Assembly: GCA_009838035.1 (NCBI GenBank)
Contig: VXSK01000004.1
Coordinates: 186,001-250,000 of the forward strand
Origin: Gammaproteobacteria bacterium
GTDB lineage: Bacteria; Pseudomonadota; Gammaproteobacteria; Steroidobacterales; Foliamicaceae
Direction of reading: 5' to 3'
Length of the DNA stretch: 64,000 nt
Positions 36,839-46,122 of this stretch are shown here, piece after piece (positions within the stretch are counted from its first letter, which is position 1; the number at the start of each line of letters is the position of its first letter). The translations under genes were made by a program, and so were the position numbers. The notes below the pieces were generated by a model, which saw nothing but the letters and a program-made list of their open reading frames with translations, searched no databases and had not been told where the DNA came from.

Positions 36839-37747
36839 TCAGGCCACGGCCGACCGGCGTCGCCGGCGCCTGCCGCCGCGCTCACGCTCCGGCCGCGCGG
36901 CCGACGGCTGGCGGTACTTTCGGATCCAGTTGGTGCAGTTCGGATCGTGGCCCATCATGACATCGGCACCCAGCACCGCCTGAAGTACGTCGTCGTGCAG
37001 CGGATTCGTGATCGCCGAGGTCAGGCCTGCGCCGATGGCCATGGTGAGAAACGCGGAGTTGATTCCGTTTCTGTTCGGCAATCCGAAACTGACGTTGGAT
37101 GCGCCGCAGGTCGTGTTGACCTTGAGTTCGTCGCGCAGCCGGCGGACGATGTGCATGACCTGTCTGCCCGCCATGTTGATGGCGCCGATGGGCATGACCA
37201 GCGGATCCACCACCACGTCCTCGCGGGGGATGCCATGGTCGGCGGCGCGTTCGACGATCTTTTTCGCCACCGCGTAGCGCATGTCCGGGTCCTCGGAGAT
37301 ACCGGTTTCATCGTTGGAAATGGCGACGACGGCGGCTTCGTGCCGCTTCACCAGCGGCAGGACCGACTCCAGCCGCTCTTCTTCGCCGGTCACCGAATTG
37401 ACCAGCGCCTTGCCCTGGTACACGGACAATCCCGCCTCCAGCGCCGCGACGATGGATGAATCGATGGACAGCGGCACGTCGGTGATCGACTGAACAAGCT
37501 GAACGCTGTCGGCCAGCATCTTCGGTTCGTCGGCCAGCGGCACGCCGGCATTGACGTCCAGCATGTGCGCACCGGCCTCGACCTGGGCGATGGCGTCCGC
37601 CTCGACCCGGCTGTAATCGCCTCGCGCCATCTCCTCCGCCAGGACCTTGCGTCCGGTGGGATTGATGCGCTCTCCGATGATGACGAAGGGCCGGTCGAAA
37701 CCGATCCGCACTTCCCTGGTGGGCGACGTAATGACTGTTTCCGTCAT
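36839..37747 (-). CDS. Methyltetrahydrofolate:corrinoid methyltransferase (pterin-binding family)
   Basis: This 302-residue TIM-barrel protein of the DHPS/MeTr family is related to AcsE and the methyl-THF domain of MetH. Family motifs are FVIIGERINPTGRKVL, AHMLDVNAGVPLADEP, LSIDSS, VVVDPLVMPIG and TCGASNVSFGLPNRNGIN, the last holding the Asn used for methyl transfer. It probably moves a methyl group from methyl-corrinoid protein to THF. The start is ATG 37747, overlapping the metF stop; the longer frame upstream lies inside metF. The C-terminal 21 residues are arginine-rich (GGRRRRRRSAVA) and not part of the barrel. Confidence 0.9.
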   Translation of the reverse strand: MTETVITSPTREVRIGFDRPFVIIGERINPTGRKVLAEEMARGDYSRVEADAIAQVEAGAHMLDVNAGVPLADEPKMLADSVQLVQSITDVPLSIDSSIVAALEAGLSVYQGKALVNSVTGEEERLESVLPLVKRHEAAVVAISNDETGISEDPDMRYAVAKKIVERAADHGIPREDVVVDPLVMPIGAINMAGRQVMHIVRRLRDELKVNTTCGASNVSFGLPNRNGINSAFLTMAIGAGLTSAITNPLHDDVLQAVLGADVMMGHDPNCTNWIRKYRQPSAARPERERGGRRRRRRSAVA

Positions 37748-38814
37748 GAGACTTTCTCCACTGCCTGCCTGCCTGGCGCGTCCGTTAACGCGGGGTGACC
37801 CCGATCCCACGCGGCGTTCTTCCAGTCCAGCGGGGGCTGCCAGGGGCGGCGGCCGTCCAGCACACCGGACCGCTCGACGATTTCCGCGACCCAGTGCTCC
37901 TGGCGATAGGCCATGATGTGTATGCCGTGCACACCCTCGATTTCCCGGATCCGGTGAATCATCTCGAGGCAGATATTCACCCCTTCCCGCTGCTGATTCG
38001 CTGCGCCCTTCAACCGCCGGACGATCGCGTCGGGAATATGGACGCCCGGCACGTTGCGGCGAATCCACTCGGCCGACCGGGCCGACGCCAGCGGGCCCAC
38101 GCCGGCCAGGACGAAGACCTTCTCGTGGATTCCGGCGTCACGCACCGCGGCCATGTAGCGTTTGAAGGCTTCGATGTCGAAACAGTACTGGGTCTGCACG
38201 AACTGCGCGCCTGCGGCGACCTTCTTCGCCAGCCGGAGCGGGCGGTAGTCCAGCGGCGGCGCGAACGGGTTCGCGGCGGCGCCGAGGAACACCGGCGGCG
38301 GCACGCTCAGCTTGCGCCCGCTCAGGAACCGCGACTCGTCGCGCATGCAGCGGATCATGCTGAGCATGGACATGCAGTCCAGGTCGAATACCGGCTTGGC
38401 CTGCGGATGATCGCCCACATCCACGCCGTCGCCGGTCAGGCACAGGATGCTGGCCACGCCCATGGCCGACGCGCCGAGCACGTCGCCCTGGATGGCGATC
38501 CGGTTGCGGTCCCGGGCCGATACCTGCATCACCATCGCGTAGCCGCGCCGGCACAGCAGCGAACACATACCGACGCTGGACATGTGGCAGTTGGCGCCCG
38601 AGCCGTCGGTCGCGTTCATCGCATCCACGTAGCCGTCGTACAGCGCCGCACGCTCGTACACTTCGGCCGGATTGGCCGAATCGGGCGGTGCGATTTCGGC
38701 GGTCACCGCGAAGCCGCCAGCCCGCAGCACGCGTTCGAGCCGGCCGAACGAGGAGTGTCCGGGCCTGATCGGCAGCCGTTCGCCGGGTACCAGCGGTTCG
38801 TCTTCAAACTGCAT
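37744..38814 (-). CDS. metF: Methylenetetrahydrofolate reductase, MetF-like catalytic subunit
   Basis: This 356-residue flavoprotein interconverts methylene-THF and methyl-THF. It has the MTHFR barrel: VTAEIAPPDSANPAEV near the N-terminus, NATDGSGANCHMSS, ILCLTGDGVDVGDHP, GAQFVQTQYCFD and VFVLAGVGPLASARSAEW. It overlaps metV by 11 nt and the methyltransferase gene by 4 nt, so the three are translationally coupled. In this setting it probably runs in the oxidative direction, from methyl-THF to methylene-THF, unlike the biosynthetic MetF. The last 40 residues are not conserved. Confidence 0.92.
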   Translation of the reverse strand: MQFEDEPLVPGERLPIRPGHSSFGRLERVLRAGGFAVTAEIAPPDSANPAEVYERAALYDGYVDAMNATDGSGANCHMSSVGMCSLLCRRGYAMVMQVSARDRNRIAIQGDVLGASAMGVASILCLTGDGVDVGDHPQAKPVFDLDCMSMLSMIRCMRDESRFLSGRKLSVPPPVFLGAAANPFAPPLDYRPLRLAKKVAAGAQFVQTQYCFDIEAFKRYMAAVRDAGIHEKVFVLAGVGPLASARSAEWIRRNVPGVHIPDAIVRRLKGAANQQREGVNICLEMIHRIREIEGVHGIHIMAYRQEHWVAEIVERSGVLDGRRPWQPPLDWKNAAWDRGHPALTDAPGRQAVEKVS

Positions 38815-39304
38815 GGCTGGAGTTCCCGACCACGATGCGCACCTCGCGCAGCCAGGCCGACCGGCCGATCAACTGGTGATCGACGGGCGGCTGCACGACC
38901 TGCAGCGGAATTTCCTCTTCGCGCAACCGCTGGTTGCCTTCCCACGCGAGCACCCAGACGCATGGCATATCGGGCTTGACCTCGCAGTTGCCGTCGGCGC
39001 GGACGCCGCCGCAGGGGCCGTTGCGCATCTTCTTCGGGCAGTTCATCGGGCACGACAGTCCGGTGAAACCCACGATGCACTGGCCGCAATTCTGCGAGTC
39101 GAGCAGGAAGCCCTTCGTGATCGACTCGACCTTCATGAACGGCTTGTCGAGCCGTGCGAACCCGATGCGCCGCAACAGCGGGTGACACCAGACCAGGACC
39201 CGCTCGATGGCGGAATAGATTCTCTTGAGTCCGCGGGCGTTGCGCACCGACCATCGCCGCATCCGGTATGTCCCAACCCGCCCGGTAGCGGAACCGGCGC
39301 CCAT
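38804..39304 (-). CDS. metV: MetV-like cysteine-rich partner of methylene-THF reductase (MTHFR_C)
   Basis: This is a 166-residue protein with the MTHFR C-terminal-domain signature: SQNCGQCIVGFTGLSCPMNC, then MRNGPCGGVRADGNCEV and MPCVWV. It contains eight conserved-looking cysteines that probably hold zinc or an iron-sulfur cluster. In acetogens MetV pairs with MetF to form the active reductase. Here it is immediately upstream of metF and overlaps it. ATG 39304 is used; an internal ATG at 39262 (MRRWSVRN) would remove 14 non-conserved residues. Confidence 0.88.
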   Translation of the reverse strand: MGAGSATGRVGTYRMRRWSVRNARGLKRIYSAIERVLVWCHPLLRRIGFARLDKPFMKVESITKGFLLDSQNCGQCIVGFTGLSCPMNCPKKMRNGPCGGVRADGNCEVKPDMPCVWVLAWEGNQRLREEEIPLQVVQPPVDHQLIGRSAWLREVRIVVGNSSHAV

Positions 39305-39310
39305 CTCTCG

Positions 39311-39967
39311 CTAGGCTCCCCTGCTGCCTTCGGCTGCAATAGGGATCGTCCGCCGCCGCCTGAAACGCGCCGCCAGGCTGGTTTCCAGTTCGCCGTAACC
39401 GCAGTGCACGTGCTCGAATTCCAGGTCAAGGCGCGCGGCGGCCCGTGCGGCCGATTCGAGAAGCCGCTCGTCTTCCGTCTGCGAGAGGTAAACGAGCTTG
39501 CGGTAGTTGCCGAAATACGCGTCGCGGAGTTCCGGATTCCGGTCCAGGCCCAACGGCTTGACAACAAACTGATCGAAGTGGCGCGCCAGGAAGTCGGTCA
39601 GGTAGAACGTGCCGGGCTCCGCCATGGAAAGCGCTGCAAAACGTTCCCGGCCGGCGAAGAACTCGTAGCAGTGCGCCCCTTCCAGCCGCTGGGCGCCTTC
39701 CTCGGCAAGCACCCGGTCGATGCCTCCGCCGGTGCCGCAGTCGGCGTAGGCGACGAAAATCTCGTCGTAAGCCGAGCGGTGCCGGCGGATCATTTTCCGC
39801 AGTCGCGCGGGAATTTCGGCCGGCCGGTTGTGCAGTTTCGCGTCGATACACTTCAGATGCAGGTGCTTCCAGCCCCAGCGGCGGCTGAGCGCCTCGATCT
39901 CGCGCGCCAGCGCGCCGCAGGCGATGACCAGGATCGGACGCTCGGCGCTCTGATGTTCGCCGGACAT
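39311..39967 (-). CDS. DUF1638 protein associated with corrinoid methyltransferases
   Basis: This 218-residue protein has the family landmarks ILVIACGALAREIEAL, HLKCIDAKLHNRPAEIP, IFVAYADCGTGGGIDRVL, HCYEFFAG and GTFYLTDFLARHFD. DUF1638 genes commonly sit beside MttB-type methyltransferases in methanogens and bacteria, but the biochemical role is not established. Conserved Cys and His residues could bind metal or corrinoid. The start ATG 39967 overlaps the mttB stop by one base (TGATG). The C-terminus is arginine-rich (ARFRRRRTIP). Confidence 0.85.
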   Translation of the reverse strand: MSGEHQSAERPILVIACGALAREIEALSRRWGWKHLHLKCIDAKLHNRPAEIPARLRKMIRRHRSAYDEIFVAYADCGTGGGIDRVLAEEGAQRLEGAHCYEFFAGRERFAALSMAEPGTFYLTDFLARHFDQFVVKPLGLDRNPELRDAYFGNYRKLVYLSQTEDERLLESAARAAARLDLEFEHVHCGYGELETSLAARFRRRRTIPIAAEGSRGA

Positions 39968-41529
39968 CAGTAGTCCCGATCCTCGAACTCGGATTTGCGC
40001 CGCCGGATGAACTCCAGCAGGGCCTCGTCGATGGCCGGATCGAGCGGCGGCGCCTCGTACTCCTCGAGCATCCGCTTGAAGATCCGGTTGGCGCGCTGGG
40101 CGGCGTCGAGCGAGCCATCCTGCTCCCATTGCTCGAAGCTGTTGTTGTCCGCGACGCCGGAACGGTAAAACGCGGTCTTGAAGTTGGCCTGGGTATGCGC
40201 GGCGCCGAGAAAGTGCGAACCGGGCCCGACCTCGCGCAGCGCATCCATGGCCTGCCCGGACTCCGACATGTCCACCCCCTTCAGGAGCACCGCGATCATA
40301 TTGGCCTGGTCGGCATCGAGGATGAACTTCTCGTAGCCCATCGACAAGCCGCCCTCGAGCCAGCCGGCCGCGTGAAGCATGAAGTTCACGCCCGCCAGCG
40401 CTGCCGTCTGCAGTGTATTGGCGGATTCGTAAGCCGCCTGGGCGTCTGGAATTTTCGAAGCGCACAAGCCGCCGCCGCTGCGGAACGGCACGCCCAGGCG
40501 GCGCGCCAGCTGGCCCGCACCGTACAAGACCAGGCTGGGTTCCGGGCCGCCGAAGGTCGGCGCTCCCGACTGCATCGACACGGCCGATGCGAACGAACCG
40601 AACACCACGGGAGCTCCGGGCCGCACGAGCTGAATGTAGGCCATGCCGGCTAGCGCCTCGGCCAGGATCTGGGTCAGCGTGCCCGCTGCGGTCACCGGCG
40701 ACATCGCTCCGGCGAGCAGGAACGGAGAGATGACCGTCGCCTGGTTGTTTTCGGCGTAAACCGTCGCCGCGCCGAGCATGGTTGCGTCGAAGCACATCGG
40801 CGAATTGGCGTTGATCAGGCTGGTCAGCACCGTGTTGTTCGCCAGAAAATCTTCGCCAAACACGATTCGCGCCATGGCCACCGTGTCTTCGGCGCGCTCC
40901 GGATGCGTGACCGAACCCATGAACGGCTTGTCGCTGTACCGGATGTGGCTGTAAACCATGTCGAAGTGACGTTTGTTGACGGGCACATCGACAGGCTCGC
41001 AAATCGTGCCGCCGGAATGCTGCAGCCCGGGACTCATGTAGGCGAGCTTCACGAAGTTGCGAAAATCCTCGAGGGTCGCATAGCGGCGCCCCTGGTCAAG
41101 GTCCTGCACGAAAGGCGATCCGTAGGCGGGAACCATCACAGTGCGTGCGCCGCCGATGATCGTGGAGCGTCTCGGGTTGCGGGCATGCTGCCTGTATTCG
41201 GGCGGCGCCGTGGCCTGTACCAGCGACCGGCACATGCCGCGCGGGAACCGCACGCGCTCGCCGTCCACGTCGGCGCCCGCTTCCTTCAGGAGTTCGAGCG
41301 CCTGCGGGAATGCACGAAACTCAATGCCGATTTCCTCGAGCACCGTGTCGGCGTTGTGCTCGATCAGCTCCAGCGCTTCTTTGTCGAGAATCTCGAAGAA
41401 GGGAATGCTGCGATCGATCCAGGCCGCGAGCTCCCTGGCAGTTCCTTGCCGGCGCGCGGCGAACTTCGCGGCGCGGCCGCCGCGCCGCTTTCGGCCAGGG
41501 TGTCGCCTGTGTTGCGGGTGGCTGCTCAT
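39967..41529 (-). CDS. MttB-family corrinoid-dependent methyltransferase without pyrrolysine, copy 1
   Basis: This 520-residue TIM-barrel protein of the trimethylamine methyltransferase (MttB) superfamily methylates a cognate corrinoid protein from a quaternary or tertiary amine. The frame has no internal TAG, so it is a non-pyrrolysine member like glycine-betaine methyltransferase MtgB. Landmarks include HNADTVLEEIGIEF, SPGLQHSGGTICEPVDVPVN and LQTAALAGVNFMLHAAGWLE. The N-terminal 32 residues hold 11 Arg/Lys and no acidic residue. It is translated with the DUF1638 gene. The substrate cannot be read from sequence; glycine betaine is the contextual guess. Confidence 0.88.
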   Translation of the reverse strand: MSSHPQHRRHPGRKRRGGRAAKFAARRQGTARELAAWIDRSIPFFEILDKEALELIEHNADTVLEEIGIEFRAFPQALELLKEAGADVDGERVRFPRGMCRSLVQATAPPEYRQHARNPRRSTIIGGARTVMVPAYGSPFVQDLDQGRRYATLEDFRNFVKLAYMSPGLQHSGGTICEPVDVPVNKRHFDMVYSHIRYSDKPFMGSVTHPERAEDTVAMARIVFGEDFLANNTVLTSLINANSPMCFDATMLGAATVYAENNQATVISPFLLAGAMSPVTAAGTLTQILAEALAGMAYIQLVRPGAPVVFGSFASAVSMQSGAPTFGGPEPSLVLYGAGQLARRLGVPFRSGGGLCASKIPDAQAAYESANTLQTAALAGVNFMLHAAGWLEGGLSMGYEKFILDADQANMIAVLLKGVDMSESGQAMDALREVGPGSHFLGAAHTQANFKTAFYRSGVADNNSFEQWEQDGSLDAAQRANRIFKRMLEEYEAPPLDPAIDEALLEFIRRRKSEFEDRDY

Positions 41530-41658
41530 TCACGGCCCCGTCCGGCGCGGAGACGTAAGAATAATACCAGTTCTGCCCCACGGAAACGCGGCAAACGCCC
41601 GCGCCGGAGAGGCCTTCCGCGCTCGTCCGGATGGGGGAGGCGCAAGAGCCCCGGCGGC

Positions 41659-43332
41659 TCAGAACAGACCTTCGATCAGGCCTTCGGAGTTGACGCGAAT
41701 GTCCTGGGCGGCGGGTTGTCTCGGCAGGCCAGGCATCGTCATGATGGAGCCGCAGATGGCCACGACAAAGCCGGCGCCGGCCGCAAGACGGACTTCGCGA
41801 ATTTCCACGATATGGTCCGTGGGCGCCCCCAGCAGGGCGGGATTGGTCGAGAAACTGTACTGCGTCTTGGCCATGCAGATCGGAAAGCGCCCGTAACCGT
41901 TGGCCTGCAGACGCGAGAACTCTTTCTGCACTTTTGCGGATGCGACGACGTCCTGGGCTCCGTAGATCGCCTGCGCGATCCGGCGGGCCTTCTCCCACAG
42001 CTCCAGGCCGTCCTCGTAGAGCAGCCTGAAACCGCTGTGCGCCGAATCGGCCAGTTCCGCGACGTGCCCGGCGAGTTCCGCCGCGCCGGCGCCGCCCTCC
42101 GCCCAGTGCCGGCACTCGATGGCGGCCACGCCCCGCCGGCGGCAGTAATCCGCGATCGCGCCGACTTCGGCGTCGCTGTCGGCCTCGAAGCGGTTGATGG
42201 CCACCGTTGCGGGAACTCCGAATCGATCGAGGATGTCGAGATGCCGCCCGAGGTTGGCGCAGCCGTCCGCCACCGCCTTGGCGTTCTCCGCCTCAAGGCC
42301 GTCTTTCGGGACGCCGCCGTTCATCTTGAGCGCCTTGACCGTGGCGACCAGAACCACCGCATCCGGTACCAGGTCCGCTGCGCGGCACTTGATGTCAAAG
42401 AACTTTTCCGCGCCCAGGTCGGCCCCGAACCCGGCTTCGGTCACGACGTAGTCGGCGAGTCTCAGCGCGGTCTGCGTGGCGACCGCCGAATTGCATCCGT
42501 GCGCGATGTTTGCGAACGGCCCGCCGTGAATGAATGCGGGATTGTTCTCCAGAGTCTGCACGAGGTTCGGTGAGAAGGCGTCCCGGAGGAGGGCGGTCAT
42601 GGCGCCCTGCGCGTCGAGGTCTCCGGCCGTGACCGGCTCAAGGTTTCGGTCGTAACCCACGACGATCCTGCTGAGGCGCCGTTCCAGGTCGGCCAGGTCC
42701 TTCGACAAACAGAAGATCGCCATGATCTCCGAAGTGCTGGTGATATCGAAACCCGTCTCGCGCGGAACGCCGTGGACGGATCCGCCAAGGCCGATCGTCG
42801 TATGCCGTAGCGCGCGGTCGTTCATGTCGAGCACGCGGCGCCAGGTGATGCGCCGTGGATCGATGGCGGGTTCGCCGCCCCAGTGAACGTGGTTGTCGAT
42901 CAGCGCCGCGAGCAGGTTGTGCGCGGCGCCGATCGCGTGGAGGTCGCCGGTAAAGTGCAGGTTGATGTCGGTCATCGGCACGACCTGCGCATAACCGCCG
43001 CCCGCGGCGCCGCCCTTCATGCCGAAGCACGGACCGAGGCTCGGTTCGCGAAGGCAGATCAGGGCCTTCCTGCCGATGCGGTTGAGGGCGTCGCCCAGAC
43101 CGATCGTGGTCGTGGTCTTGCCTTCGCCGGCCGGCGTCGGCGACACCGCCGTCACCAGAATGAGCCTGCCCCTTGCCTGCGGCCGTTCGGCGGCCACGGC
43201 GGCATGATCGACCTTGCCCTTGGTCTTGCCGTACGGCTCTGTATGTCCGGCAATGCCGAGCTTGTCCGCGACCTCGAGTATCGGCAGCATTTTTGCCGCC
43301 CGGGCGATTTCTATATCCGGTTTGCTGGGCAT
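41659..43332 (-). CDS. fhs: Formate-tetrahydrofolate ligase
   Basis: This 557-residue enzyme interconverts formate, ATP and THF with 10-formyl-THF, ADP and Pi. Motifs are the P-loop [18 protein letters not shown] near residue 67, [20 protein letters not shown], and the C-terminal [19 protein letters not shown]. Start ATG 43332 ([18 protein letters not shown]) is the family start; a TTG 21 bp upstream is rejected. It is the first gene of the minus-strand run and is separated from mttB by 129 bp with no gene. In an oxidative demethylation pathway it would run towards formate, giving ATP. Confidence 0.95.
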   Translation of the reverse strand: MPSKPDIEIARAAKMLPILEVADKLGIAGHTEPYGKTKGKVDHAAVAAERPQARGRLILVTAVSPTPAGEGKTTTTIGLGDALNRIGRKALICLREPSLGPCFGMKGGAAGGGYAQVVPMTDINLHFTGDLHAIGAAHNLLAALIDNHVHWGGEPAIDPRRITWRRVLDMNDRALRHTTIGLGGSVHGVPRETGFDITSTSEIMAIFCLSKDLADLERRLSRIVVGYDRNLEPVTAGDLDAQGAMTALLRDAFSPNLVQTLENNPAFIHGGPFANIAHGCNSAVATQTALRLADYVVTEAGFGADLGAEKFFDIKCRAADLVPDAVVLVATVKALKMNGGVPKDGLEAENAKAVADGCANLGRHLDILDRFGVPATVAINRFEADSDAEVGAIADYCRRRGVAAIECRHWAEGGAGAAELAGHVAELADSAHSGFRLLYEDGLELWEKARRIAQAIYGAQDVVASAKVQKEFSRLQANGYGRFPICMAKTQYSFSTNPALLGAPTDHIVEIREVRLAAGAGFVVAICGSIMTMPGLPRQPAAQDIRVNSEGLIEGLF

Positions 43333-43432
43333 CGGCGAGTGTTCCGGCAACAAGGCTCCGAAAGCGTCGAATGGATTGGTCTATGATATGTCGTTGGGGG
43401 GGAAACAATGGTCCTCCGGGAGGATTTGGGTT

Positions 43433-46063
43433 ATGCCTATTCACTTGCAACCGAAACAATCCGTATTGTCCGCCGCCGTCGCGCTGTCGATAGCGGGCGC
43501 GCCGGTCGCGGCGCAGGAGGATGCCGGCGCACGAATGCTCGATGAGATCGTGGTTACCGCGAGGCGCGTCCAGGAATCGCTGCAGGACGTGCCACTGGCG
43601 GTGACCGCCCTGGACACCCGCGAGATTACTGAACTCGGCATCACGAATTTCGCGGACTACGTGCTGCAGTTGCCGAGCGTTACTGCCGGCGGCAGCGGAC
43701 CGGGTCAGAACACCATATACATTCGCGGCGTCGCATCCACGACACCGAACCTGACGGTGGCCGGCGTGGCCGGACTGGCGCCCAACGTCGCCTTTTACCT
43801 GGACGAACAGCCGCTGGCGCATCCAGGCCGCAATCTCGATGTCTACGCGGCGGACCTGGCGCGCATCGAAGTGCTCTCCGGCCCCCAGGGTACCTTGTTC
43901 GGCGCCAGTTCCCAGGCCGGCAACGTTCGTCTGATCACGAACAAGCCGGACCTGAACGAGTTCTACGGCAACGCGAAGTTCGGAGTTAACACGCTCAGCA
44001 GCGGCGGCTCGGGCAACCACCTCGAAGTGGTCATGAACCTTCCCCTCAGCGACAATTTCGGCTTGCGCGGCGTCGTTTACAGGGACAGCAAGGGCGGCTG
44101 GATCGACAATGTGGCCTCCACAAGGACCGCCGAAGAGAGCGCCCGGTACAGGCCCGCCGGTGCGGTTCGCAAGAACGGCGTGCCGGTAGCCTCCTATCGC
44201 GCCGGATTCCAGGCGGGCGTGGATCTTTCCAACATTACTTTCTTCAGGGCGGACAACAGTTCGATAGCCGAAGAAGACATCAACGAAGTTACCTACACCG
44301 GCGGCCGGGTCTCGGCGAAGTGGGACATCAACGACGACTGGAGTCTGCTGGTTTCGCATACGACCCAGGAAACCGAGGCGGACGGCGTGTTCTTCGCCGA
44401 CCCCGACGTGGGCGACCTGGAAGTCAACCGCTTCGTGAATGAGGGCATCTTCGACACCTTTGACAATACGGCCGTGACGCTCACGGGCCGTCTGGCGGGG
44501 CTGGACGTCATCTACGCGGGCGCATTCACGGACCGCGAGTCGGAGCAGATCGTCGACTACTCCGACTACCTGTTCGTGGGTCAGTACCTGCCTTACTACA
44601 TCTGCGATTACTACGCGACGTATACGTCATTCAACAGTCCTCCGGGCATTCCTCGTGCAGGCACGAGGTGCCACCCGCCGCAAATGTACGTGGACAGCAT
44701 CAACAGGCTTGAGGTCCGCACGCATGAAATCCGCTTCACCACGGACCAGTCGAATCGCTGGCGCCTGCAGGGTGGCGTGTTCGTCAGCGACCTGGAACTC
44801 ATCGAGGTCAACGACTTCATCTATCCCGGTTCCTTGTGGGCCATCTCGTGGAACGGGCACCCCGGCTTCGCACCGAACTACCCGCTGACCAATCCGGCAG
44901 CGGCTCCGGGCAACCCTGCGGGAAGTGCGTTCGGGGCCGGCTACGGCCAAGGTTATTACACGTACCCGGGGCCATTCGGCCCAGACCGCCACGGGGGTGA
45001 CATCGGCGTGATCTTCCGCAACGACATCCGGCGAACGGACAATCAGTTCGGCGTCTTCGGCGAGCTGGACTTCGACCTCACTGATCAGTTCACGCTGACG
45101 CTCGGCGCCCGCAATTACGAGATCGAGGTCGATCTCGAGGGCAGCGCCAATTCATCGTTCGGGAATTTCGGCGCCAACAGGACTGACGGGCAGCGCTTCG
45201 GCACCAACATCTCAGGTCAGTTCGCGCCCAACAGCCCAGTGGCGGGCGCGCCCGACAAGGCGGTGGCCGACGGCACGATTTTCAAGGCGACGCTGGGCTG
45301 GCGGCCGCAACCGGCGCACCTCTACTACGTCACGCTGTCGGAGGGTTTCCGGCCCGGCCTGCTGAATCGACCGGGCGGGCGCGCGAGCGCGGACGGCAGC
45401 GGTTTCACGGTACCTTTCGTGCTGCAAACCGACGAAGTCGTCAATCTTGAGGTGGGCATGAAGGCCGATTTCGGCAACGCCTTCCGACTCAATGCCGCGC
45501 TGTTCAACATCGATATCGATAACCTGCAGACCACGATATTCGATACCAGCATCGTCAACCTGTTCTTCTCGGACAACGCGGCGGACGCCAGGGTGAGGGG
45601 CCTGGAGGCGGACTTCATCTGGCTGCCCCCCCGGTTCGACGGGCTGACCATCGCCGGCGCCCTGTCGTTCCTGGACTCCGAGATTACCCGGAAGATTACA
45701 CCCACAAACGACGTGCGCGAGGGGGACGAACTTGCGTTCGCTCCAGGCAACCAGGGCAACCTGCGGGCACGCTACGAGTGGACCCTGCAGGCCAATGGGT
45801 GGACGGCGCACGTCATGCCCATGATTACCTGGTCCGCGGATTCGTACAGCGACATCATCACCATCAACCGCGACCGGATCGACAGCTGGGCGATGCTCGG
45901 TCTGACGGCGGGCGTGGCCACCGACAACTGGTCGGTGACGGTGTACTGCAGCAACCTGACCGATGAACGGGCCGAGGTGTCGCGCTCATTCGTCTTCGAC
46001 ACAAAGCACGTCACCTACGCGCAACCCAGGACCTACGGCGTACGCGCGAGCGTAAACTTCTGA
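43433..46063 (+). CDS. TonB-dependent outer-membrane receptor
   Basis: This 876-residue outer-membrane beta-barrel transporter has a signal peptide (about residues 1-27), a TonB box-like DEIVVTARRVQESL, a plug domain (about 45-165; IYIRGVAS, RIEVLSGPQGTLFGASSQAG) and a barrel that ends with the usual aromatic RTYGVRASVNF. It resembles receptors commonly annotated as iron or sugar transporters in marine gammaproteobacteria; the ligand is unknown. ATG 43433 follows GGGAGG at a good distance. It is divergent from fhs (100 bp apart) and is followed by the TPR-sulfotransferase gene, a common pairing. Confidence 0.9.
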   Translation: MPIHLQPKQSVLSAAVALSIAGAPVAAQEDAGARMLDEIVVTARRVQESLQDVPLAVTALDTREITELGITNFADYVLQLPSVTAGGSGPGQNTIYIRGVASTTPNLTVAGVAGLAPNVAFYLDEQPLAHPGRNLDVYAADLARIEVLSGPQGTLFGASSQAGNVRLITNKPDLNEFYGNAKFGVNTLSSGGSGNHLEVVMNLPLSDNFGLRGVVYRDSKGGWIDNVASTRTAEESARYRPAGAVRKNGVPVASYRAGFQAGVDLSNITFFRADNSSIAEEDINEVTYTGGRVSAKWDINDDWSLLVSHTTQETEADGVFFADPDVGDLEVNRFVNEGIFDTFDNTAVTLTGRLAGLDVIYAGAFTDRESEQIVDYSDYLFVGQYLPYYICDYYATYTSFNSPPGIPRAGTRCHPPQMYVDSINRLEVRTHEIRFTTDQSNRWRLQGGVFVSDLELIEVNDFIYPGSLWAISWNGHPGFAPNYPLTNPAAAPGNPAGSAFGAGYGQGYYTYPGPFGPDRHGGDIGVIFRNDIRRTDNQFGVFGELDFDLTDQFTLTLGARNYEIEVDLEGSANSSFGNFGANRTDGQRFGTNISGQFAPNSPVAGAPDKAVADGTIFKATLGWRPQPAHLYYVTLSEGFRPGLLNRPGGRASADGSGFTVPFVLQTDEVVNLEVGMKADFGNAFRLNAALFNIDIDNLQTTIFDTSIVNLFFSDNAADARVRGLEADFIWLPPRFDGLTIAGALSFLDSEITRKITPTNDVREGDELAFAPGNQGNLRARYEWTLQANGWTAHVMPMITWSADSYSDIITINRDRIDSWAMLGLTAGVATDNWSVTVYCSNLTDERAEVSRSFVFDTKHVTYAQPRTYGVRASVNF

Positions 46064-46093
46064 CCGACCCGGATTCGGCACCAGTAACCGACA

Positions 46094-46117
46094 CGGCGTC
46101 CTCCCCGGAGGACGCCG
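46094..46117 (+). terminator. Hairpin between TonB receptor and sulfotransferase genes
   Basis: CGGCGTCCTCC and GGAGGACGCCG form an 11-bp perfect stem with a 2-nt loop, followed by TTGT rather than a long U run. It could terminate or attenuate transcription, or protect the 3' end of the receptor mRNA. It ends 5 bp before the chosen start of the next gene. Confidence 0.5.
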
Positions 46118-46122
46118 TTGTC

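Noticed and set aside
39967..41529. Pyrrolysine-containing trimethylamine methyltransferase
   Set aside because: Neither MttB-family gene (39967-41529, 53696-55237) has an in-frame TAG before its true stop, and no pyl genes are visible.
43333..43432. Cobalamin riboswitch upstream of the TonB receptor or corrinoid genes
   Set aside because: A B12-related receptor or corrinoid operon might carry one, but the 100-bp and 119-bp gaps before the two receptor genes and the 213-bp gap before the corrinoid gene show no B12 box or suitable fold.
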